Of a stretch of DNA of 5,340 bases, positions 1 through 4,700 are shown piece by piece. Source of the DNA: Gammaproteobacteria bacterium (GTDB lineage Bacteria; Pseudomonadota; Gammaproteobacteria; Chromatiales; Chromatiaceae); the NCBI GenBank assembly GCA_030625445.1, contig DAOUQU010000127.1:1-5340 (forward strand). Reading direction: 5' to 3'. Each line of letters starts with the position of its first letter. The stretch's first letter is position 1. The position numbers were made by a program, and so were the translations under genes. Under the pieces are notes generated by a model. That model saw nothing but the letters and a program-made list of their open reading frames with translations. It had not been told where the DNA came from and did not search any database.

Positions 1-603
1 CTGCAGCAGCACTCCTCCAGGACACAAAATATCTCTGCTCCTGCCGGTGCACGGATTTGCGTACAGGGTGATCGATGCAGCAGCCTGATTATCCTCACAC
101 AAGGCGTGGTGCGTGTCTTCAAGCCTGCTGCTGACGGCAGACGCATCACCCTCTATCAGATCAGGGAAACACAGAGCTGCATTCTGACGGCCGGCTGTAT
201 TCTCAACTCAACCCCCTTCCCCGCTATCGCCGAGGCGGAAACCGATGTCAGCGGCATCGCTGTTGCCGCCGCTGATGTCACTCGCTGGCTCAATGAGAGT
301 CAACAGTGGCGTGAATATCTCTTTTCACTGCTGGCGGGACGGCTTGAGCATGTGATTGAACTGGTCAATGCACTCGCATTCCAGCGACTCGATGCGCGTC
401 TGGCAACCTGGCTGCTGCAACAGCAGAGTGGTGGTGAAATCAGCACCACACATCAACAGGTGGCCGAAGAGTTGGGAAGCAGCCGCGAGGTGATCAGCCG
501 GCTATTGAAAGATCTGGAAAACAGTGGTCTGGTCAGCTTGTCACGCGGCAAAATAGTGATCACAGATCAGCGGGGAGTGGCATCCCTGATAGAGACTTTG
601 TAA
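1..603 (+). CDS. Crp/Fnr-family transcriptional regulator, 5' partial
   Basis: The reading frame is open from base 1 to a TAA at 601-603, giving 200 codons; the true start is off the left edge, so about 20-30 N-terminal residues are probably missing. Visible codons about 16-95 form a cNMP-binding-type beta-roll (G-D...LIIL..G.VRVF....DGR.I.LY). Codons about 96-140 form the long dimer helix, and codons about 145-195 the winged helix-turn-helix. The recognition helix reads S-R-E-V-I-S-R (codons 161-167). It keeps the Arg, Glu and distal Arg that contact DNA in CRP, and also the E..SR pattern of FNR. The cyclic-nucleotide phosphate motif is replaced by ETQSCILTAGC (codons 56-66), with cysteines 60 and 66, so cAMP is unlikely to be the ligand. 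The FNR iron-sulfur cysteine cluster is not seen, though the extreme N-terminus is missing. Convergent with the DUF2892 gene, its candidate target. The family is sure; the signal sensed is unknown. Confidence 0.93.
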   Translation: MQQHSSRTQNISAPAGARICVQGDRCSSLIILTQGVVRVFKPAADGRRITLYQIRETQSCILTAGCILNSTPFPAIAEAETDVSGIAVAAADVTRWLNESQQWREYLFSLLAGRLEHVIELVNALAFQRLDARLATWLLQQQSGGEISTTHQQVAEELGSSREVISRLLKDLENSGLVSLSRGKIVITDQRGVASLIETL

Positions 604-612
604 CAAAAAAAT

Positions 613-690
613 GAACTACCGAACACACTGAATAGAAGGAAAATAAAACAAAAGAATTCCGTGTTGTCCGTCTATTCCATGGTTAATAAA
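613..690 (+). repeat. TCCGTG-type dispersed element, copy A (full, diverged)
   Basis: The left arm (613-631) matches the left arm of the copy at 1241-1259 in 17 of 19 bases. The right part holds three consecutive 9-base units, TCCGTGTTG (658-666), TCCGTCTAT (667-675) and TCCATGGTT (676-684). The outer arms pair imperfectly, so this copy looks decayed. It starts 9 bases after the regulator's stop codon. Seen directly; the family name is descriptive. Confidence 0.75.
654..690 (+). repeat. 37-bp direct repeat, left copy
   Basis: This stretch matches 868-904 in 32 of 37 positions, in the same orientation, and forms the right part of element copy A. The two copies bracket a 177-bp block of other hairpins. 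That layout fits either insertion of the hairpin block into a repeat, or two separate insertions of the repeat. Confidence 0.75.
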
Positions 691-696
691 CCCTCT

Positions 697-722
697 CATT
701 CCCACCGTCCCCGGTGGGAATG
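697..722. repeat. CATTCCCAC hairpin 1
   Basis: An 11-bp perfect inverted repeat: CATTCCCACCG (697-707) pairs with CGGTGGGAATG (712-722) around a 4-base TCCC loop. No T-run follows on either strand, so it is a dispersed palindrome rather than a standard terminator. Its first nine bases recur at 753-761. Confidence 0.75.
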
Positions 723-752
723 CATACGGAGTTCCACTCGAAACCAGGTCTG

Positions 753-778
753 CATTCCCACGCAGGAGCATGGGAACG
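753..778. repeat. CATTCCCAC hairpin 2
   Basis: TTCCCA (755-760) pairs with TGGGAA (771-776). An inner G-C pair and C-G pair around an AGGA loop (764-767) are separated from it by one C-A mismatch. It shares CATTCCCAC with the hairpin at 697. From memory, this CATTCCCACGC..GGAGC..TGGGAACG form is a widespread intergenic palindrome in proteobacteria. Confidence 0.7.
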
Positions 779-790
779 AGGAATAAGCTT

Positions 791-863
791 GTCATCTCGA
801 CGCAGGAGAGATCTTAATGCTCAAGATCCCTCGTCGCTCGTACCTCACTTCCCTCGGGATGAC
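791..863. repeat. GTCATC..GATGAC dispersed dyad
   Basis: Outer arms GTCATCTCGA (791-800) and TCGGGATGAC (854-863) pair over 10 bp with one G-T wobble. An inner hairpin pairs GATCTT (810-815) with AAGATC (823-828) around a 7-base loop. The nested-dyad layout resembles a MITE-like or REP-like intergenic element that I recall from many gammaproteobacterial genomes; that comparison is from memory. Confidence 0.7.
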
Positions 864-867
864 ATTA

Positions 868-904
868 GAATTCCGTGTCGTCCGTGTGTTCCGTGGTTAA
901 TCAA
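868..904 (+). repeat. TCCGTG-type element, copy C (right half only); 37-bp direct repeat, right copy
   Basis: It contains three back-to-back 9-base units: TCCGTGTCG (872-880), TCCGTGTGT (881-889) and TCCGTGGTT (890-898). The left arm found in copies A and B is absent. The element lies 14 bases beyond the DUF2892 stop codon. It matches 654-690 in 32 of 37 bases. Confidence 0.75.
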
Positions 905-920
905 TAGCCTGATGGCTATT
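903..920 (-). terminator. Hairpin at the 3' end of the DUF2892 gene
   Basis: AATAGCC (903-909) and GGCTATT (914-920) form a perfect 7-bp stem with a 4-base loop. The stem overlaps the stop codon of the leftward gene. Only a short, interrupted T-rich stretch follows on the - strand, so it is a weak intrinsic terminator at best. It could also be a 3'-end stabiliser. Confidence 0.4.
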
Positions 921-1104
921 ACTTCTTGATAGAGCAGGTATTCCAGCCAAAAAGCGCATAGGGGGGACACCAGCCCATCAGTCCCGTCAGCAGAGGCACA
1001 GCGCCAATCGCACCCCACCAGCTTTGATAGTAGACGCCGGCGCCAATGATAGCTACTCCGGCAACAATACGGATCACACGGTCAATCGAACCTACATTTT
1101 TCAT
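919..1104 (-). CDS. DUF2892 (YgaP-type) small inner-membrane protein
   Basis: A complete 61-residue protein. It begins with the family's MKNVGSIDRVIRI opening, an amphipathic N-terminus leading into a first membrane segment at about 11-27, then a second at about 30-47. The C-terminal signature is G-W-C-P-P-Y-x-L-F-G-x-N-T-C, with Cys46 and Cys57. In E. coli YgaP the same module is fused behind a rhodanese domain; here it stands alone, as it does in many proteobacteria. Its role is not established; a link to sulfane sulfur or thiol handling is inference from YgaP. The start is supported by CAGGAG (1112-1117), 7 bases before the ATG. A CRP-like palindrome and a -10 hexamer lie upstream. It is convergent with the Crp/Fnr gene and probably monocistronic. 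Confidence 0.9.
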   Translation of the reverse strand: MKNVGSIDRVIRIVAGVAIIGAGVYYQSWWGAIGAVPLLTGLMGWCPPYALFGWNTCSIKK

Positions 1105-1132
1105 TATCTATCTCCTGTTGAGTACAGAGGGG

Positions 1133-1161
1133 ATAGTAATTGAAAAATGAGACCGCTTCTG
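1133..1161 (-). promoter_or_regulatory. Predicted promoter of the DUF2892 gene
   Basis: On the - strand, TACTAT (1138-1133) matches the -10 consensus at 4 of 6 positions. The -35 position (1161-1156, CAGAAG) is poor, as expected of an activator-dependent promoter. The implied transcript start is about 1126, giving a leader of roughly 21 bases that contains the CAGGAG ribosome-binding site. This is a prediction from sequence only. Confidence 0.45.
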
Positions 1162-1175
1162 TGACCGAGGTTACA
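1160..1175 (-). promoter_or_regulatory. CRP-like operator upstream of the DUF2892 gene
   Basis: TGTGACCGAGGTTACA matches the CRP-type consensus (TGTGA, six bases, TCACA) at 9 of 10 informative positions. It is symmetric at six of eight base pairs. Its centre (1167.5) lies 41.5 bp before the predicted transcript start at 1126, the classic class II activator position. The nearby Crp/Fnr regulator has CRP-like recognition residues and is the obvious candidate; a global Crp/Vfr is the alternative. Confidence 0.55.
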
Positions 1176-1240
1176 CAAAGCGAAAAATTGTAGGATTACT
1201 CCCGTTCTCATCATCCGCAGAAGGAATAAGTAAAAGAAGT

Positions 1241-1308
1241 GAACCACGGAACACACTGACGATACGGAATTGTTTTTATTTTCCGTCTATTCCGTGTGGT
1301 CCGTGGTA
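1241..1308. repeat. TCCGTG-type dispersed element, copy B (full, best preserved)
   Basis: Outer arms ACCACGGAACACAC (1243-1256) and GTGTGGTCCGTGGT (1294-1307) pair with 13 of 14 matches. Nested inside, ACGGAA (1264-1269) pairs with TTCCGT (1281-1286). The right side is made of the 9-base units TCCGTCTAT (1282-1290), TCCGTGTGG (1291-1299) and TCCGTGGTA (1300-1308). It lies 25 bases past the dsbC stop codon, so its RNA would fold as a large 3'-end stem. Six T residues precede the stem on the - strand rather than follow it, so it is not a standard intrinsic terminator. Confidence 0.8.
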
Positions 1309-1333
1309 AAAAAGACTCTACGCTGATCCTGTA

Positions 1334-2056
1334 TTACTGTTCGAGGTACTTAGACAATCGCTTGGCCGGAATATAGCCAGGTAGCAGTTGACCATCCTCA
1401 GAGATAATTGCCGGAGTCCCGGTCACACCAACTTTTTGGCCCAGATCAAAGTGCTTCTGAACCGGATTGTCACAGGTTTTCTTACCCACATCACCACCGG
1501 ATTTTGCAGTCGTCATCGCCTTCTGCTGATCATCGTCACACCATACAGCAACAGCCTTCTCACCCGATGGACTCTTCACGCCGGCCCTGGGGAAGAAGAG
1601 ATATTGAACACGAATTCCCTCGGCATTGTATTGATCCATCTCATTGTGCAGTTTTGCACAGTAGGGACAATCGATATCTGTAAAGACCGTGACAGTGTGC
1701 TTGGCATCTTTATCTCCAAACGAAATCAACTCCTTCTCATCCACAGCATCCATCAATTTCTTGCGGGTGGCGTTACGGCGCTTCTCGGTAAGATTGACCA
1801 TCTCCTTTTCAATACTGTAGATATCGCCCTGAAAGAGATGCTTGCCATCCTCGGAGATATAGAGAATTTCACCACTAACATCCACTTCCCTGATTCCGGA
1901 AACACCAATATCATTCACTGCAGTGATATTAGCCTGGGGAAGCATTTTAGCCAGCTTTGCTTTCAGCTGATCATTGTTCAGTGCATCTGCCGCAAATAGA
2001 GTTCCTGATGATGCGGCCATCACAGCAGCGCACATCACGACTGAAAATCGTTTCAT
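1334..2056 (-). CDS. dsbC: Thiol:disulfide interchange protein DsbC (periplasmic disulfide isomerase)
   Basis: DsbC reshuffles wrong disulfides in exported proteins as a V-shaped dimer kept reduced by DsbD. The 240 residues match the family's usual length. There is a signal peptide with likely cleavage after Phe21-Ala22. An N-terminal dimerisation domain (about 25-80) follows, then a helical linker (about 85-110), then a thioredoxin-fold domain. That domain carries the active site CPYC (130-133), preceded by FTDID. The cis-proline loop is G-T-P (213-215). A second cysteine pair, Cys173 and Cys195, corresponds to the structural disulfide of E. coli DsbC. E. coli has CGYC; the proline variant occurs in other proteobacteria. 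Only a weak GGAAAA ribosome-binding site lies before the ATG. The RND gene ends 168 bp upstream on the same strand. DsbG is the alternative but is longer and lacks the second pair. Confidence 0.94.
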   Translation of the reverse strand: MKRFSVVMCAAVMAASSGTLFAADALNNDQLKAKLAKMLPQANITAVNDIGVSGIREVDVSGEILYISEDGKHLFQGDIYSIEKEMVNLTEKRRNATRKKLMDAVDEKELISFGDKDAKHTVTVFTDIDCPYCAKLHNEMDQYNAEGIRVQYLFFPRAGVKSPSGEKAVAVWCDDDQQKAMTTAKSGGDVGKKTCDNPVQKHFDLGQKVGVTGTPAIISEDGQLLPGYIPAKRLSKYLEQ

Positions 2057-2129
2057 AGTGAGTTTTCCAATTGGTAGTTTAGGGAAGTAAAAAATAGAGA
2101 TCCCCTTAACGGGAATTTTCTTTCAGCGG

Positions 2130-2138
2130 ATTATGTCA
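2130..2138 (-). promoter_or_regulatory. Possible extended -10 promoter of dsbC
   Basis: The - strand reads TGACATAAT, an extended -10 (TG, one base, then CATAAT, 5 of 6 to consensus). No good -35 is visible, which extended -10 promoters tolerate. The implied start near 2123 gives a leader of about 66 bases, with a weak TCCC/GGGA hairpin (2101-2114). The -10 overlaps the perfect 11-base palindrome TTATGTCATAA (2131-2141). Confidence 0.35.
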
Positions 2139-2224
2139 TAACCTGACTTGATTCGCACGAATAGTCAGCATGAAAGCTGTTTTTCTGTGTGCATCTGTGG
2201 ACGATTTTGTTGGCGTGGTATTGG

Positions 2225-4534
2225 TTATAGCTGATCCGGGTTGAGCCACCTATCCAGCCTCATCAGCAACGGTGGCAGTAGTAAAAAATCCGCCAGCAAC
2301 GCAAAAGCGATAACCATCGATGTCAGCACTCCCATACCGGCATTCAGTTCAAAGCTCGATGTCGACAGCACCAGAAACCCTGCAATCAACGCCAGCGAGG
2401 TAATCCACAAGGCCACCCCCACGGTTTTGAAAGAGTAGCGCACCGCATCCGCCGCATTCAACCCCTGCTCACGCCGCGCACGCAGATATTTACTCAGGAA
2501 GTGCACCGTGTCATCGACCACGATTCCCAGGGTCATTGCAGCGACCACTGAGAGCGACAGTCCGATTTCGCCATCGATGAGAGCCCACAATCCAAACGCC
2601 ATTCCGGCGGGGGCCAGATTCGGGATCAGACTCACCACGCCGTAGCGCAGTGAACGCAGTGCGATGATTAAAATAAACGAGATCACCACCAGCGCCACGG
2701 CTGTGCCAATCATCATACTGCGGATATTGTTCATACCGATATGTGCAAACATCACCGTAGGACTGGAACCCCAGGTCAACAGATCCGGGGTATTGGTTTG
2801 CATCCACTGATGAACACGCTGCTCGACATCCAGTACGGCTACCGATGAGATGGTTTTCATGGTGACTGCAACCCTGGTTGCGCGCTTCTCGATATCGATC
2901 TGGTTATTCAAGTCAAGGCCGTAGGGTAGCGACATCTCATACAGCAGCAGATACTGCGCTGCCAGGTCACGCTGTCCGGGGAGTTTATGCCAGCCGGGAT
3001 CATCGCCATGCATATTCTTATTGAGGCGTTTGAAGGTGTCGGTGATGGTGCTGACATGAATCACCTCGGGCTGCTGCCGCAGCCAGTTGGAAAATTGCTC
3101 CACCTGGCGCATGAATTCCGGCCTGGAGATGCCACTCTCCTCATTGGAATCAAGGGAAAAATCCATGTAGTACATGCCTGTGAGATTCTCCAGAGCGAAA
3201 TCCGTGTCACTGCGGAATTCGATCTTGTCATCAAAATAGTGCACATAGATATCATTCGCTACATTGAACGGCGCCAGCAAAACCAGTATGACGATAACCA
3301 TTCCCATGCCGGGAAGCAGCTTTCTCTGATTGCGAATCACCCACTCGGAGAAGTGCTCCATCAGGTGCGCGCCGCTTCTGCTGCCTGCTCTGACGCGCAG
3401 AGGCAATACCATCATCAACGCCGGCAGGAAGAGTACTGAAAGCGCATAGGCAAGCAGCACACCGAAAACCGAAATATTGCCGAGATCATGAAAAGGGGGA
3501 GCATCACTGAAATTGAGCGTCAAAAAGCCGACAGCAGTGGTGATGGAGGTGAGAAACACCGGCATCAGGTTGATGCGCAGGCTCTCAACCATCGCATCCT
3601 GTTTATTGGCGCCGTGGCGCACGCCCTGCATCCAGTTGGTAAGTATATGCACACAATCGGCCACTCCCAACGTCAGGATAATCACCGGCGCCGACATCAC
3701 CGGCGGACTCAGCGCAATCCCCATCCATCCGGCCAGCCCCATGGCGCCGAGAATGGAAAACAGTGTCACCAGCAGGGTTCCCACGGTTCCGCCAAAGCCC
3801 CGCAATTGCAGAAAAACCATACTCATGATCAGCAGCAGAGCCAGCGGCATGAGATGCTGCATATCCCACTGGGAGGCTTCAGGGAAGGCATTGTTCATCA
3901 TCACCCGACCGGTCAGATAGACATCGATGTCCGGATAGGTGGCGGTGAGATAGGATTTGAGATCACGCACCGAGGCGACAACCTCGGGAACCTCACGGGT
4001 CATATCCTCGCCGGGCAATTCAACCACGATATTCAGCGCTGTCACATGGCTGCGGGGCGAAATCAGGCGATTGATCAGCATCGGCTCGGCCAATGCAATC
4101 TGCTGGATCTGTTCGAGATCCGCTGCCGACAGCTGCAGCGGCCCTTCAACCAGGTCAGCCACCGTCAGATCATCACCCACGGCGCTGGTATGTTGAAAAT
4201 TGGTGATGGAGTCGACACGCAGTGAATAGGGAGTCTGCCAGGCGCGCTCGGTGATATCCAGCACTGCCGCGAGCGTCTGCGGAGTGAACACCCTGCCATC
4301 TTTTGGTGCCAGCACCAACAGCACATTGTCATTTTTGGTGTAGGTGTCCTGCAGATTCTCAAACGCCAGCAGCTGCGGGTTCTCCTCGCCAAAAAAGATC
4401 CGGTAGTCATTGTCAAAATGCAAAAAGCGGCCGCCGCTGGCCATCAGCAGTATCACTGCAATGGCGCCGATGACAATCAACCAGCGCCATCGAATGACCC
4501 AGTGTGCATAGCGTTCCGCCAGACTCAGCTGCAT
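2225..4534 (-). CDS. RND/MMPL-superfamily exporter (COG1033 type)
   Basis: A complete 769-residue inner-membrane protein with the duplicated RND plan. A first membrane helix (about 13-33) is followed by a periplasmic loop (about 35-225) opening F-D-N-D-Y-R-I-F-F-G. Five helices follow (about 228-243, 246-271, 282-301, 325-345, 354-378). The second half repeats this: helix 407-425, loop about 427-600, then five helices up to about 757. The likely proton-relay acids are Asp293 (G-V-A-D-C-V-H) and Asp674-Asp675 (V-V-D-D-T-V-H), in equivalent helices of the two halves. The length is typical of the stand-alone COG1033 group rather than the roughly 1,040-residue AcrB type. No membrane-fusion protein, outer-membrane channel or lipoprotein partner lies alongside in this window, so the substrate cannot be named; lipid-like or hydrophobic molecules are only a family-level guess. 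The ATG at 4534 has AAAGG 11 bases upstream. Confidence 0.92.
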   Translation of the reverse strand: MQLSLAERYAHWVIRWRWLIVIGAIAVILLMASGGRFLHFDNDYRIFFGEENPQLLAFENLQDTYTKNDNVLLVLAPKDGRVFTPQTLAAVLDITERAWQTPYSLRVDSITNFQHTSAVGDDLTVADLVEGPLQLSAADLEQIQQIALAEPMLINRLISPRSHVTALNIVVELPGEDMTREVPEVVASVRDLKSYLTATYPDIDVYLTGRVMMNNAFPEASQWDMQHLMPLALLLIMSMVFLQLRGFGGTVGTLLVTLFSILGAMGLAGWMGIALSPPVMSAPVIILTLGVADCVHILTNWMQGVRHGANKQDAMVESLRINLMPVFLTSITTAVGFLTLNFSDAPPFHDLGNISVFGVLLAYALSVLFLPALMMVLPLRVRAGSRSGAHLMEHFSEWVIRNQRKLLPGMGMVIVILVLLAPFNVANDIYVHYFDDKIEFRSDTDFALENLTGMYYMDFSLDSNEESGISRPEFMRQVEQFSNWLRQQPEVIHVSTITDTFKRLNKNMHGDDPGWHKLPGQRDLAAQYLLLYEMSLPYGLDLNNQIDIEKRATRVAVTMKTISSVAVLDVEQRVHQWMQTNTPDLLTWGSSPTVMFAHIGMNNIRSMMIGTAVALVVISFILIIALRSLRYGVVSLIPNLAPAGMAFGLWALIDGEIGLSLSVVAAMTLGIVVDDTVHFLSKYLRARREQGLNAADAVRYSFKTVGVALWITSLALIAGFLVLSTSSFELNAGMGVLTSMVIAFALLADFLLLPPLLMRLDRWLNPDQL

Positions 4535-4565
4535 ATTTTCTTATACCTTTGAGGGTTCCAGAAAC

Positions 4566-4598
4566 GTAGGATGTGGTGAGGTACGAACCACATCCTAC
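4566..4598. repeat. GTAGGATGTGGT hairpin repeat in the divergent spacer
   Basis: GTAGGATGTGGT (4566-4577) and ACCACATCCTAC (4587-4598) form a perfect 12-bp inverted repeat with a 9-base loop. It lies between the diverging RND and argE genes, so it cannot be an ordinary 3' terminator. It resembles the GTAGGATG..CATCCTAC palindromes I recall as dispersed repeats in gammaproteobacteria. It would sit in the RND leader, 32 bases before that gene's start codon. Confidence 0.75.
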
Positions 4599-4634
4599 AA
4601 CAGCAACCAGCATCGAAGGAATAATAATTGCTCC

Positions 4635-4651
4635 CTGATTCAAGTAATCAG
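4635..4651. repeat. Short inverted repeat in the argE upstream region
   Basis: CTGATT (4635-4640) and AATCAG (4646-4651) are perfectly complementary, with a 5-base spacer. It sits upstream of the predicted argE -10 and could bind a dimeric regulator, but it does not fit the ArgR or FNR consensus spacing. Reported only as a symmetric site of unknown role. Confidence 0.4.
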
Positions 4652-4680
4652 TGCATAACCCCTTGTTCCTTGGTTATGAT
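4652..4680 (+). promoter_or_regulatory. Possible argE promoter
   Basis: TATGAT (4675-4680) matches the -10 consensus at 5 of 6 positions. Seventeen bases upstream, TGCATA (4652-4657) is a weak -35 (3 of 6). The implied transcript start is near 4687, leaving a leader of only about 14 bases without a Shine-Dalgarno sequence. Tentative. Confidence 0.3.
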
Positions 4681-4700
4681 GCTGCTATCAACACAACAAC

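Larger units (their letters stand above)
604..918. other. Gene-free repeat field between convergent genes
   Basis: These 315 bases hold no credible gene. From left to right they contain a full TCCGTG-type element (613-690), two hairpins sharing CATTCCCAC (697-722 and 753-778), a longer dyad beginning GTCATC and ending GATGAC (791-863), a half copy of the TCCGTG element (868-904), and a small hairpin at the DUF2892 stop codon (903-920). The field separates the 3' ends of two convergent genes, so it probably carries 3'-end processing or termination signals as well as dispersed repeat sequence. Confidence 0.8.

Noticed and set aside
106..108. GTG as the start of the Crp/Fnr regulator
   Set aside because: It falls inside the beta-roll; the frame stays open with family-like sequence back to base 1, so the gene begins outside the window.
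658..898. CRISPR-like array from the repeated TCCGTG units
   Set aside because: Units are 9 bases, contiguous, with no spacers of regular length and no cas genes.
714..929. A 71-codon + strand open frame
   Set aside because: It is a translation of the hairpin repeats (it includes the H-S-H-A-G-A-W-E-R string that the CATTCCCAC palindrome always yields), has no family resemblance, and overlaps the end of the DUF2892 gene.
1388..1999. A 203-codon + strand open frame, with a shorter one inside it
   Set aside because: Antisense to dsbC, whose signal peptide, CPYC and cis-proline motifs are unambiguous; the antisense product shows no recognisable domain.
2166..2184. + strand hairpin (CAGC/GCTG) followed by five T residues
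   Set aside because: No + strand gene precedes it, and the stem is only 4 bp; on the strand of the real genes there is no T-run after it.
3488..4225. A 245-codon + strand open frame
   Set aside because: Antisense to the RND exporter. It is rich in His and Gln, as expected from reading a transporter backwards, and has no domain.
4413..4643. A 76-codon - strand open frame running through the spacer hairpin
   Set aside because: It overlaps the start of the RND gene out of frame and includes the hairpin repeat; no family resemblance.
4635..4651. ArgR or FNR operator for argE
   Set aside because: The half-sites TGATT and AATCA are 5 bases apart; ArgR boxes need TGAAT-N4-ATTCA and FNR boxes TTGAT-N4-ATCAA, so neither fits.
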